A stretch of DNA of 64,000 nt from Archangium gephyra (GTDB lineage: Bacteria; Myxococcota; Myxococcia; Myxococcales; Myxococcaceae), in the NCBI RefSeq assembly GCF_001027285.1, contig NZ_CP011509.1, forward strand, positions 11,184,501-11,248,500, read 5' to 3'. The stretch's first letter is position 1. Every line of letters begins with the position of its first letter. Below, piece after piece: positions 35,858 to 44,799 of this stretch. The notes below the pieces were generated by a model that had not been told where the DNA came from, searched no databases, and was given only the letters and a program-made list of their open reading frames with translations. A program made the translations under genes and the position numbers.

Positions 35858-37117
35858 TCACGGGGCCCGCGGAGGTTGCACGCCATTGGCGCGCAGCACG
35901 CGCACCACCTCGTCGGCCATGACGCGATGGCCGGCCGCGCTCGGGTGGATGCCATCCACGTCCAGACCGTCGAGGAAGTGGTGCACGTTGTCCGGCGCGC
36001 GCGTCACCGCCTCGAAGTCGATGATGTCCGGCTGCCGGTGCTCGCGAATCCAGGCGTTCATCACCAGGCGGCTCGACTTCACCTGCTCGTACTTGCCGTT
36101 GTTGGCGTACTCCTTGGGCAGCAGGGTCCCGGTCCAGGTGCGGCAGAAGGGCTTCAGCCGCTCCGTGAGTTGGACCAGGTTCGCCAGCAGCTTGCTGTCC
36201 GGGGCGCCACTCAGGTCATTGGTGCCCAGCAGGACGATGCAGTCGGTGATGCCCGACAGGATGAGCGCCTCTCCGTCCAACAGCCGCAGCCCATCGTAGA
36301 AGCCCTGGCCGGAGACACCGGCGTTGACGATGGGCACGCCGAGCTGAGCACCGGCCTGGAAGGCCCAGGTGTCGCGGAGGTCGTCGTGGCCGTCGATGTA
36401 GCCCTCGGTGATGCTGTCGCCCAGGGCGACGAAGGCCCGCGCGGGAGGGCCCTCGACCTCCACGGTGGCCAGTCCCACCGGAACGGCCCAGGGCGTGCCG
36501 CCCAGCGGCCCCTGCACGGTGGCCCAGGCACCCGGGCGCATGGCGCTGCCGGGGAGCAGTTCGATGGCACTCGCCGCCAGCGTGCCCTCCACCTCGAAGG
36601 ACACGGCCAGCTCGTCACCGAACTGGAGGGGAAGGGACACGGGGTCGGACACCACGCGCGTCCGCGTCGCCACGGAGAGGCCCGGCGCGCCGGAGAACGT
36701 CACGGGCACTGGCGCGGACTCCAGTGCGCCCTCGCTACCGGCGAGAGCGACGGTGACCCGCCGCAACGCGAGGGGCCCGTCTCCCGAGCGGAAGGCGAGC
36801 CGAACCCGCTGCCCCGCCCGGTTCACCGGCACCCGCAGCCGGAACGTGGTGAGGCCACCCACGGCGTGGGACCAGCGCAGGGCCAGGTGGAAGCCCGGTT
36901 GGAACAGGGGAGCCACCGGCCGGGGCTGGCCCGGGTCGCGCCCATCGCGCACGGGAGCCACCTCGAGCCCACCGGCCGGTAGCGCCTCGGAGGAGGAAGC
37001 CGGAGCGGAGTCCTCCGGTGGGAAGAAGGTTTCCTCCTCGTGCCCAACGGGACCACACCGGAGCATCAGCAGTGCTCCCAGACCCACCCGCAGTGCCACG
37101 CGTCTCCGGCTTCGCAT
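35858..37117 (-). CDS. SGNH/GDSL hydrolase, exported
   Basis: A 419-residue protein with an N-terminal signal (about 1-20: RVALRVGLGALLML followed by RCG). The Cys is not in a standard lipobox, so lipidation is uncertain. Residues 55-200 are a beta-rich accessory region; the SGNH fold occupies about 215-415 with block I ALGDSITEGY (catalytic Ser), block III LLGTNDLSG, and block V DGIHPSAAGH (catalytic Asp/His). These are esterases or deacetylases, often acting on sugars or lipids. A GGAGGAG site eight bases before the ATG at 37,117 fixes the start. It is 63 bp downstream of the NHL-repeat lipoprotein, on the same strand, and could share its transcript. Confidence 0.88.
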   Translation of the reverse strand: MRSRRRVALRVGLGALLMLRCGPVGHEEETFFPPEDSAPASSSEALPAGGLEVAPVRDGRDPGQPRPVAPLFQPGFHLALRWSHAVGGLTTFRLRVPVNRAGQRVRLAFRSGDGPLALRRVTVALAGSEGALESAPVPVTFSGAPGLSVATRTRVVSDPVSLPLQFGDELAVSFEVEGTLAASAIELLPGSAMRPGAWATVQGPLGGTPWAVPVGLATVEVEGPPARAFVALGDSITEGYIDGHDDLRDTWAFQAGAQLGVPIVNAGVSGQGFYDGLRLLDGEALILSGITDCIVLLGTNDLSGAPDSKLLANLVQLTERLKPFCRTWTGTLLPKEYANNGKYEQVKSSRLVMNAWIREHRQPDIIDFEAVTRAPDNVHHFLDGLDVDGIHPSAAGHRVMADEVVRVLRANGVQPPRAP

Positions 37118-37180
37118 CCACTCCTCCCTCTCCAGAGGGAGGCATTGCACCTCGCGGACCAGCGCCCCGCGCCTCACCCG

Positions 37181-39853
37181 CTACGGGATGATGACGCGGA
37201 TGGCGTGGTTGAACGAGTCGCTCACGTAGAGGTTCCCGTGGACATCGGTGGCGAGCCCCGTGGGAGCGACGATGTCCGCCACGTCTCCGGAGCCGAGGTT
37301 CGTCCCGAGCTTCCCCGAGCCCGCGACGGTGACGACCCGCGAGGACGAGGCCTCGGCGCCGGGCAGCACCTTGCGGATGCGGAAGTTGCCCGTGTCGGCG
37401 ATGACCAACCTGCCGTCCACGGCCACCGACATGCCCATCTGGCCGCGGAACCGGGCGGCGGTCCCCTCTCCATCCGCGAAGCCAAACACATACCCCTCGC
37501 GCCGGCCGGCGACGGTCTCCACCTTGTACGGCGCCGTGAGCGAGACGCGGCGCACGAGCTGGTTGCCCGCCTCGAACACATACAACGCCCCGTCCTGGCC
37601 GATCACGAGCGCGGTGGGGTTGTTGAAGCTGGCCTTGGTGCCGTTCTCGTCCACCCGGCCACCCGCGCCACTGCCGGCGAGCGTCACGACCTCGGACCTG
37701 TCGGCGCGCAGCATGCGGATGCGATTGCCCACCTGGTCGGCGATATAGAGGTTGCCGGCGGAGTCCACCGCGAGCGACATGGGCCGGTTGAAGCGAGCCT
37801 TCCCCGGGACGCCATCGGCGAAGCCCGAGCGGGAGACGATTCCCGCCACGGTCCTCACCTTCCAGCCCTCCGCTTCCTTCTCGAGGACGCGGATGACGTG
37901 GTTCTCGGAGTCCGCCACGTAGATCTCTCCGGCCAGTCCCACCGCCACCGCCGTGGGGTAGCGGAACATGGCCTGCGCCCCCGCGCCGTCCCGGTAGCCG
38001 AGCTCGCCATTGCCCGCCAGGGTGAGGACGGTGGGCGTGGGCCCCGGCTGGATGAGACGGATGCGGTTGTTGCCGGTATCCGCCACCACCACCTCGCCCG
38101 TGGGCGTGACGGCCAGGCCGGTGGGCGCCTTGAACAAAGCTTCCGCCGCGGAACCATCCTGGAAGCCGGAGCGGCCCGCCTGCCCGGCGAAGGCCTCCAC
38201 GCGCTGCACCCACTGGCCCTCCGGCGGGGACACCACGGGCCCCGGAGCCGTCACGGGCTCACGCGCCGGCGGACGCACCCGGTGCGTCAACGCCTTGTCC
38301 AACACGTTGATCGTCATGCGCGCCACGCGGGGATCCCTCAGCTCTGGATCCGTCCCCAGCCCGAGCCCCCAGCAGATGGAGCCCGCGGAGAACACCAGCC
38401 GGCCCGAGGGCAGCGTCCGGTCCACCGCGGTGGAGTAGGACGGAACGCCCTCGCCGCTCACCACCGGGCTCGTCATGCTGACGTGGAGGCCCGCGGGAGC
38501 ACCCGGCAGCTCCGGGAAGTGCTTGTCGTATTCATAGCCCAGCAGCCCCTGCAGCAAGGTGCCCTGGGTCAGCCCCGTGCCCTCGAAGAGCCAGTGCGAG
38601 GCGTCGGTCACCACCATGGGGAACATGACGAGCTGCCAGCCCTCGTACATGCCACCGAAGAGGTTGCTCTCCGGACGGGGGTTCGGCGGATCCCGGAAGC
38701 GCACCGTCGAGCCCTGCTGGGGATCCAGGTCCGACTCGTTCTTGTAGCAGACCATGTTGCGCAGCCCGCCCCGCGCGTCCTTCTCGAAGCGCACGCGCCA
38801 GTAGCCGCCGTTGCCGCCGAAGTAGACCAGACTCGTCTTCCCGTCGGGGCGCTGGATGGCCGCGTCCAGCTGGTCGCGCTCCTGCTCCGGCCAGTACTCG
38901 TCCTGGGCCGCGCTGACGAAGGTGCCAATGCCCTCGACGAAGTTGGAGAAACGCACGAAGTCCAGCTGCGTGCCGTAGGTGACGTCGTAGCCATGCTTCT
39001 CCATCAACTGGATGAAGTTGATGTCGAGGAAGAACGTCTTCCCGGCCCCGTTGGAGTCCTTGTACGGGCGGTTGAAGGACACCTCGCGCGCGCGGCCAAA
39101 CGGCGTGGTCCACGCGGCGTCGAAGTAGAGGCTCGTGCCGCCCCAGGTGTTGTAGGCCTGATAGGTGGTGAAGTTGGGCGTGTAGAGGATGTCCGCCGCG
39201 CGCCGGTCCCGGATGACGAAGGGGACGAAGCGCATCGTCCCATCGGCCCGGGTGAGCTTCACCACGTAGAGCCCCGAGCGCCACGCGGGATCGACGGGGA
39301 TGGAGAAGGTATCGGTCCAGTCACACTCGATGCGCGCCGTCGTCACGTGACGCTCGCACGTGGCCTGCTCGCGCGTCTGCCAGGGACCGCCGCTCCACAC
39401 CTTGCGAGCCCCCGTGCCACCGTAATAGCCCATCCGGAACAGCTCGGCGGTGATGGTGGTCTCCGTGCGGGTGGAGACCTTCACCCCCACGCTCTCGCCC
39501 GCCTCGGCGGACTCGGTGGAGGTATAGGCCTCGAGCTGCCCCTCGGCAGCCGCCGCGCCACCACGCCAGCGAGGATCGCCCGGTTGCCTGTTCTCCTCGG
39601 GAATGGGATTGGGCCGCGGCTCGCGCTGGATCAGCACGGGGCCCGGAGGCTCGCAGTCGGAAGTGCACCCACCACCTCCTCCGCCGCCGCCCTCACCCCC
39701 TCCGCCTTCGCCTTCGCCACCGCCTCCACCACCATGGTGGCCGGGCTGGGGATCCTCGATCGAGTCCAGCGAGGTGTCATGGCATCCGCCCCAGAGCACT
39801 CCCGCCAACACCAGGGTGCCCACCCACAAGCCCATCCCACGCCCGACGCGCAT
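37181..39853 (-). CDS. Large lipoprotein: N,N-dimethylformamidase beta-subunit-like domain plus NHL repeats
   Basis: An 890-residue exported protein. The signal MRVGRGMGLWVGTLVLAGVLWGGC probably ends at a lipid-modified Cys24. A striking Gly/Glu linker follows (about 38-64) and ends at CTSDCEPPGP. Residues 100-500 match the N,N-dimethylformamidase large-subunit-like domain: MGYYGGTGARKVW, YTPNFTTYQAYNTWGGTSLY, and FSAGSICWGLGLG near its end, all common in secreted bacterial homologues. From about residue 560 there are roughly five NHL beta-propeller blades (for example PTGLAVTPTGEVVVADTGNN and NRIRLI), ending LYVSDSFNHAIRVIIP. The enzymatic role is unproved; DMFase itself hydrolyses formamide bonds. 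A terminator for the upstream gene lies just before this gene. Confidence 0.87.
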   Translation of the reverse strand: MRVGRGMGLWVGTLVLAGVLWGGCHDTSLDSIEDPQPGHHGGGGGGEGEGGGGEGGGGGGGGCTSDCEPPGPVLIQREPRPNPIPEENRQPGDPRWRGGAAAAEGQLEAYTSTESAEAGESVGVKVSTRTETTITAELFRMGYYGGTGARKVWSGGPWQTREQATCERHVTTARIECDWTDTFSIPVDPAWRSGLYVVKLTRADGTMRFVPFVIRDRRAADILYTPNFTTYQAYNTWGGTSLYFDAAWTTPFGRAREVSFNRPYKDSNGAGKTFFLDINFIQLMEKHGYDVTYGTQLDFVRFSNFVEGIGTFVSAAQDEYWPEQERDQLDAAIQRPDGKTSLVYFGGNGGYWRVRFEKDARGGLRNMVCYKNESDLDPQQGSTVRFRDPPNPRPESNLFGGMYEGWQLVMFPMVVTDASHWLFEGTGLTQGTLLQGLLGYEYDKHFPELPGAPAGLHVSMTSPVVSGEGVPSYSTAVDRTLPSGRLVFSAGSICWGLGLGTDPELRDPRVARMTINVLDKALTHRVRPPAREPVTAPGPVVSPPEGQWVQRVEAFAGQAGRSGFQDGSAAEALFKAPTGLAVTPTGEVVVADTGNNRIRLIQPGPTPTVLTLAGNGELGYRDGAGAQAMFRYPTAVAVGLAGEIYVADSENHVIRVLEKEAEGWKVRTVAGIVSRSGFADGVPGKARFNRPMSLAVDSAGNLYIADQVGNRIRMLRADRSEVVTLAGSGAGGRVDENGTKASFNNPTALVIGQDGALYVFEAGNQLVRRVSLTAPYKVETVAGRREGYVFGFADGEGTAARFRGQMGMSVAVDGRLVIADTGNFRIRKVLPGAEASSSRVVTVAGSGKLGTNLGSGDVADIVAPTGLATDVHGNLYVSDSFNHAIRVIIP

Positions 39854-39970
39854 GACCTGCCCCCACCCCGCCATCCAACAGTCCACTCCGGCCCACGGAG
39901 AACCCATGCAAGGAAAGTTCCGTGCACCGGGAAAACCCGTGCTGTCGCGAGATGCGAAGGTGGCGTGAGA

Positions 39971-40008
39971 AAGAAAGACGCCCGCCACCCCAGGATGGGT
40001 AGCGGGCG
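39971..40008 (-). terminator. Rho-independent terminator of the upstream beta-helix gene
   Basis: Read leftward: CGCCCGC (40,008-40,002) pairs with GCGGGCG (39,985-39,979), and inside it ACCC (40,000-39,997) pairs with GGGT (39,990-39,987), with one mismatch between the stems and a six-base loop. It is followed directly by TCTTTCTTTCTC on the leftward strand. It lies 25 bp beyond the stop of the beta-helix gene at 40,033 and is one of the best terminator candidates in the window. Confidence 0.75.
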
Positions 40009-40032
40009 CCTCACCCAGGGAAAACGGTTTCC

Positions 40033-41634
40033 CTATCGGGAAGAAACGGTCGCGGTGCACCCGGACTCGATGGCGCCGATGTCCGGAGCGGTCCCGCAGA
40101 ACGAGAGGCCCACGTTCTCGCCGCGGTCGATGGCGGCCGAGGCGGGCGCCAGGGTGGTGCTGTCGAGCAACGTGCTGGACTCGAGGGAATTGGCGTCGAA
40201 GCCCTTGGCCTTCCACTGGGACAGGGTCGAGCCATTGAAGGTGGCCCCGGGCCGGTAGAGGTTGCTGCCCAGCTTCAACCCCGGCGCCTGGGTGCCCAGC
40301 TTCAGGGCGTAGGCGGCGTCGATGATGTTGTTCTTCACCACCAGGTTCTCGGTGGGCCCGCCGTCCCCGTTGCCCACGCTGAGCGCCGGGCCCTGCAGCC
40401 GGGTGAAGGTGTTGTTGTACACCTGCGTCCCCGTGGAGACCGCCAGGTGCAGGCCTCCGCCCGTCATCCCGTCCAGGGTCAGCATGTCCCGGATGCGGTT
40501 GCGGCGGATGACGATGCCCGAGGGGTAGGGGCCCACGCGGTTGCCACCCACGCCGATGGCCAGGCCCGCGTCGTAGAAGTCGTTGTCCTCGATGAGGACG
40601 TTCTTCGCCGACATGTGCACCACCATGGTGCCATTGCCTCCCAGGGTCGGGTGGCGCCGGGCGAGGTGCAGCTTGTTGCGGCGGACGGTGACGTTGTAGC
40701 AGGTCTTGATGTCCAACGACTGCTCGATGTTGCCGTACAGGTCGTTGCCCTCGATGAGGAGGCCATCGGCCGGAGCGGCGGAGCTGGTGCCATCCTCGCT
40801 GTAGCACTGGATGGAGTCACCCGAGTTGTCGTGGATGACATTGCCGCGCAGGGTGAGGTTGCGCGCCGTGGGCTGGATGACCACGCCGTGCGCGTCCTGC
40901 CCACTGACGGCGATGTGGTGGATGTGATTGTTCTCGAGCGTGGCCCCGGTGGCGCTGGAGTGGAAGCTCACGCCGGCCCCGTACTGGCCGTGGTGGATCT
41001 CCGAGTTGGAGAGCTTCGTCCCCAGCAGGTTGCCGGTGAAGGCCACGCCCAGGGCCTTGCGGTTCTGGATGTCGAGGTTGAAACCACTGATGAGCCAGTA
41101 CGGCTTCTCCACCACCAGGAGGGCCCCGGTCACCGAGCCCAGGACGATGCGGGGATTGCCCTCGCCCTGGAGCGTGATGGGCGCGTCGGCGGTGCCGCTG
41201 CGCACGGAGCCGGAGATGAGCACGCGCTCGGTATAGGTGCCGGAGCGCACGCGGATGAGCTCGCCCGGGCCCGCCAGGGTGATGGCACGGCTGATGGTGC
41301 GCAGGGGCGCCGTCTCCGAGCCGCCGGCCGTGTCACTGCCCGTGGTGCTCACCACCCACACCCGCTTGTACGTGGGCGTGGTGACCGGCGACTCCGAGGT
41401 GGTGGAGCCACCCGGCTGCGGGGCCGGCGCGGGAGGTCCCGTGTCCTCGTCCGAGGCGGGAGTGCCCGGCGTCTCCGCGGCGGTGCCCGGAATCTCGGGG
41501 GCGGGCGTCACCCCGGAGGGAGCCTGGGACTCGCTCCCCTGGGCTCCACCCCTCTGGCCGGGTGAACCACAGGCAGTCACCAGACAGGCCAACAGGGATG
41601 AAAAAAACGCGGAGCGCTTGTTGAAGGTTCTCAC
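40033..41634 (-). CDS. Parallel beta-helix (pectate-lyase-fold) lipoprotein, paralogue A
   Basis: A 533-residue protein from a GTG at 41,634, nine bases after an AGGAGG site. The signal MRTFNKRSAFFSSLLACLVTAC is a lipoprotein type (lipobox VTAC). A Pro/Gly/Thr-rich linker (about 23-90) leads to VVSTTGSDTAGGSETAPLRTISRA, typical of DUF1565/pectate-lyase folds, then a right-handed beta-helix with many N-x-I/V-x-x-N turns (LENNHIHHI, VRRNKLHLA, IEDNDFYDAG, VKNNIIDAA). It ends DIGAIESGC. Such folds are found in polysaccharide lyases, epimerases and sugar-binding proteins; no catalytic set is confidently visible. It is closely similar to the protein at 43,011, and a GT4 gene lies between them. A good terminator follows. 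Confidence 0.9.
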   Translation of the reverse strand: MRTFNKRSAFFSSLLACLVTACGSPGQRGGAQGSESQAPSGVTPAPEIPGTAAETPGTPASDEDTGPPAPAPQPGGSTTSESPVTTPTYKRVWVVSTTGSDTAGGSETAPLRTISRAITLAGPGELIRVRSGTYTERVLISGSVRSGTADAPITLQGEGNPRIVLGSVTGALLVVEKPYWLISGFNLDIQNRKALGVAFTGNLLGTKLSNSEIHHGQYGAGVSFHSSATGATLENNHIHHIAVSGQDAHGVVIQPTARNLTLRGNVIHDNSGDSIQCYSEDGTSSAAPADGLLIEGNDLYGNIEQSLDIKTCYNVTVRRNKLHLARRHPTLGGNGTMVVHMSAKNVLIEDNDFYDAGLAIGVGGNRVGPYPSGIVIRRNRIRDMLTLDGMTGGGLHLAVSTGTQVYNNTFTRLQGPALSVGNGDGGPTENLVVKNNIIDAAYALKLGTQAPGLKLGSNLYRPGATFNGSTLSQWKAKGFDANSLESSTLLDSTTLAPASAAIDRGENVGLSFCGTAPDIGAIESGCTATVSSR

Positions 41635-41740
41635 CGTGAACACCCTCCTGGTTCGGGGTGTTCTGGACAGTGGTCTTCCCTTCCCTATTCCTGGCTGGAG
41701 CCTGCCTGCTCCCCCTGTGCCCGCTCGCCCGGCTGCTCCT

Positions 41741-42931
41741 TCAGGAGGCGTGCGGACCGGCCTGATACGACGCGCGCGGCTCGGGCCCGGTCTCCGGCAG
41801 AGGCGGAGCGGCGGTGAGCCGCACGGGAGCGAGAGAGGCCTGGCCCGCGGCTTCCTCGCACCAGTCCAGGTGGCGCCGCACGGTGTGGGAGAGCTCGAAG
41901 GACGCACAGGCCCGCTCACGCGCGGCCTCACCGAGCTGACGCCTCAATACCGGGTCGCCCAGCAGGCGCTCGAGCGCGGCGGCGAAACCGGCCTCGTCCC
42001 CGGGCTCCACCAGCAGACCGGTCCGGCCGTGCTGGATGAGCTCGGGGATGCCGCCGATCCGTGAGGCCACCACGGCGCAGCCGCAGGCCATGGCCTCCGC
42101 GACGGTGAGACCGAAGGCCTCCGCCAGCGCGGGCTGGATGCAGATGTCCGACGTGCCGAGCAGCTCCTGCACGTCGTTGCGCAGCCCCAGGAACTCCGTC
42201 TGGTGCTCCAGGCCCAGCCGCGCCGCGAGCGCGCGCAGGGACGGCTGCGCCGGACCATCTCCGACGACGCGCAGGCGCACCCGGGGCGAGCGCAGACGCC
42301 CGAGCGCCCCCAGCAGGTGGTGCACGCCCTTGTTCTCCACGAGGTTGGCCACGGTGATGAGCTCCACCGGCCCCCCCGGCTGCGAGCGCGGGTGGGGATG
42401 GAAGCGCCGGGTGTCCACGCCATTGAAGATGGTGCGCGAGCGGTGGGGATGGAGCCCGAAACGCCGGCCCTCCTTGATGCGCACGTGCTCGGAGACACCC
42501 GCCAGGCTGTGCACGCGGACCATGGTGGCCTGGTTCACCACCCAGCGCAGGCTCCGGCGCACCACGTCCTCGTCCTCGTCGATGTGGTCCGAGTGGGCCG
42601 TGTACAGCACCTGGGTGGGCCACGTCGCGTAGGCCGCCATCGCGATGCGGCTGCGCGGGGCCAGGAAGTTGAGGTGGATGACGTCATGGCCGGCCAGGCG
42701 CCGGGTCATGGAGAGCAACCCCGAGCGCTCGAACTCGACCAGGTCCTCCACCCGCGTGCCGCAGGCCTTCAGCTCCGAGACGATGGACGGAAGCATGGGC
42801 TCGCGCAGCCAGGCATCCACCTGGTGACCGCGCCGCGCGGCCTCCCGGCAGAAGGCGATGATCCAGTCCTCCAGCGAGCCCTGCTTGCGTGGAGCCAGGC
42901 TCATCAGCAGTGCGATGCGAAGCCCCTTCAT
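41741..42931 (-). CDS. GT4-family glycosyltransferase
   Basis: A 396-residue protein of the GT-B fold. KGLRIALLMSLAPRKQGSLEDWIIAF opens the N-terminal Rossmann domain, with RIKEGRRFGL and TIFNGVDTRRFHP in the inter-domain region. The donor-binding domain contains LITVANLVENKGVHHLLGAL, then EAFGLTVAEAMACGCAVVAS with the two Glu residues of the retaining EX7E motif, and GRTGLLVEPGD. It would transfer a sugar from a nucleotide donor to a surface-polysaccharide or lipid acceptor. The ATG at 42,931 was chosen because GGGGAG lies upstream; an ATG at 42,952 adds seven residues. The C-terminal 40 residues are Pro/Ala-rich. It sits between the two beta-helix paralogues, leftward like them. Confidence 0.88.
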   Translation of the reverse strand: MKGLRIALLMSLAPRKQGSLEDWIIAFCREAARRGHQVDAWLREPMLPSIVSELKACGTRVEDLVEFERSGLLSMTRRLAGHDVIHLNFLAPRSRIAMAAYATWPTQVLYTAHSDHIDEDEDVVRRSLRWVVNQATMVRVHSLAGVSEHVRIKEGRRFGLHPHRSRTIFNGVDTRRFHPHPRSQPGGPVELITVANLVENKGVHHLLGALGRLRSPRVRLRVVGDGPAQPSLRALAARLGLEHQTEFLGLRNDVQELLGTSDICIQPALAEAFGLTVAEAMACGCAVVASRIGGIPELIQHGRTGLLVEPGDEAGFAAALERLLGDPVLRRQLGEAARERACASFELSHTVRRHLDWCEEAAGQASLAPVRLTAAPPLPETGPEPRASYQAGPHAS

Positions 42932-43010
42932 CCCGGACAGCCCACTCCCCATTCCCTTGTGATGAGGTCAGGACCGGCGCTTCGCAAGGTCTACCGGTGA
43001 AAGCCGTACA

Positions 43011-44543
43011 TCAACACCCGGACTCCACCGCGCCAATGTCCGGTCCCGCACCACAAGACGTGTCGAGCTCCAGGCGCTCGGCGCGGTCGACGGCCGCGGG
43101 TCCGGGCGACAGCGTCTCCGGGTCGATCGGCGCCGCTTCTTCCCGCGAGGTGCGGTCCTGGCCCCGCGCCTGCCATTGAGAGAGATTGAGGGCCGCGCCC
43201 TCCTCGAGGAAGGTGGCTCCGGGCCGGTAGAGATTGCTGCCCGTCGTCAGCCCGGGCACCTGGTCGCCCACCTCCATCGCCTGGTCCGCGTCGATGATGT
43301 TGTTCTTCAGGACCAGCCCCTGCGTGGGCCCCCCATCGCCGCGGCCGAGGATGAGCGCAGGACCCGGCAGCCGGGTGAAGGTGTTGTTCACCACCTGGGT
43401 CCCCGTGGAGACAGCCAGTTGCAGGCCTCCGCCCGTCATGCCGCCCTCGGTGAGCATGTCGCGGATGAGGTTGCGCCGGATGACGATGCCCGAGGGCATG
43501 GGGCCGTAGCGGTTTCCCCCGATGCCGATGGCGAGACCCGCGTCGTAGAAGTCATTCTCCTCGATGAGGACGTCCCGGGCCGACATGTGCACCACCAGGG
43601 CGCCATTGCCTCCGAGCCTCGGATGGCGGCGGGCCTTGTGCAGCTTGTTGCGGCGGATGGTGACGTTGTAGCAGGTCTTGATGTCGATGGACTGCTCGAT
43701 GTTGCCGTAGAGATCGTTGCCCTCGATGAGCAGCCCATCCGCGGGAGCGCCGGGCACGGAGCCATCCGGGCTGTAGCACTGGATGGAGTCCCCCGAATTG
43801 TCATGAATGACATTGTCGCGCACGGTGATGTTGCGCACCGTGGGTTGGATGAGCACCCCATGCCCATCCTTGTTCGCGACGAAGATGTGGTGGATGTGGT
43901 TGTTCTCGAGGGTGGCCCCGTGAGCTCCATTGTGGAAACTGATGCCGGCGCCGTACCGGGCGTGGTGGATCTCCGAGCCGGAGAGCACGGTGCCCTCGGT
44001 GTTCCCGCTGAAGACCACGGCGAAGGCGGGGCGGTTCTGCGCGTCGATGTCGAAGCCGCGGATGCGCCAGTGGGGCCGCTCCACGACGACGAGCGCGCCC
44101 TGCTGGGCGCCCGGGAGGATGCGCGGCAGTTCCACGCCCTCGAGCGTGATGGGGGCCTCGGCGGTGCCGGCGCGGACGGAGCCGGTGATGAGCACGCGCT
44201 CGGCGTAGGAGCCGGCGAGCACCCGGATGCGATCGCCCGGCCCGGCGAGGGAGAGGGCCTTGGTGAGGGTCCGCACGGGGGCCGGCTCCGTACCGGCCGC
44301 CGCGTCATTGCCCGTGGGGCTCACCACCCACTCATGCGCGTAGGCGGGCGGTTCTGGCGTCCGGGCCGGTCCCTGCGCGGGAGGCGAGGGGGCGGCCGGC
44401 CGCTCGTCCGGCGGAGTGAAACCCGGAGAGACCGCGTCCACGGCGCTGGCGGGGCGCTGGGGTCCCGACGAGCTGCCCCCCCCACACGCGGAGGCCAGCA
44501 GGACCGAGGTGAGCAGCGGGAGGGTGGTCAATCGGAGACGCAT
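43011..44543 (-). CDS. Parallel beta-helix (pectate-lyase-fold) lipoprotein, paralogue B
   Basis: A 510-residue protein with a lipoprotein signal MRLRLTTLPLLTSVLLASAC (lipobox ASAC). After a Pro/Ala-rich linker it has WVVSPTGNDAAAGTEPAPVR and a right-handed beta-helix almost collinear with paralogue A: LENNHIHHIFV, VIHDNSGDSIQCYS, GNIEQSIDIKTCYNVTIRRN, and DIGAVESGC at the end. Both share the invariant stretch NDLYGNIEQS and a GGNR site. By eye more than half of the core residues are identical, so the pair arose by duplication. The signals and linkers differ and have diverged faster. It is divergent from the O-antigen polymerase-like gene at 44,800. Confidence 0.9.
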   Translation of the reverse strand: MRLRLTTLPLLTSVLLASACGGGSSSGPQRPASAVDAVSPGFTPPDERPAAPSPPAQGPARTPEPPAYAHEWVVSPTGNDAAAGTEPAPVRTLTKALSLAGPGDRIRVLAGSYAERVLITGSVRAGTAEAPITLEGVELPRILPGAQQGALVVVERPHWRIRGFDIDAQNRPAFAVVFSGNTEGTVLSGSEIHHARYGAGISFHNGAHGATLENNHIHHIFVANKDGHGVLIQPTVRNITVRDNVIHDNSGDSIQCYSPDGSVPGAPADGLLIEGNDLYGNIEQSIDIKTCYNVTIRRNKLHKARRHPRLGGNGALVVHMSARDVLIEENDFYDAGLAIGIGGNRYGPMPSGIVIRRNLIRDMLTEGGMTGGGLQLAVSTGTQVVNNTFTRLPGPALILGRGDGGPTQGLVLKNNIIDADQAMEVGDQVPGLTTGSNLYRPGATFLEEGAALNLSQWQARGQDRTSREEAAPIDPETLSPGPAAVDRAERLELDTSCGAGPDIGAVESGC

Positions 44544-44799
44544 GCGGTCGGCCCTGTCGGAAAGCGGAAACGGAGTGAGTAGGGACAGCAGGGCGGCGCG
44601 GATGATTCCGGCGGAAGACGGAGGCCCAGGGGCGTGGCGGGAGGCTGTCAGCCGGCATGCCTCGAGCCGGGAATGAAAGGTGCCGGAGGAGGAATCACCT
44701 TTTGGACGGGGAAGTCCGGAGGTGATGGTGCTCGCCGCGCGGAGTGCACAACGTGGGCGCGCGGTGCCAGCGAGCCGGCTCGAGGGGGTAGGTCCGGGG

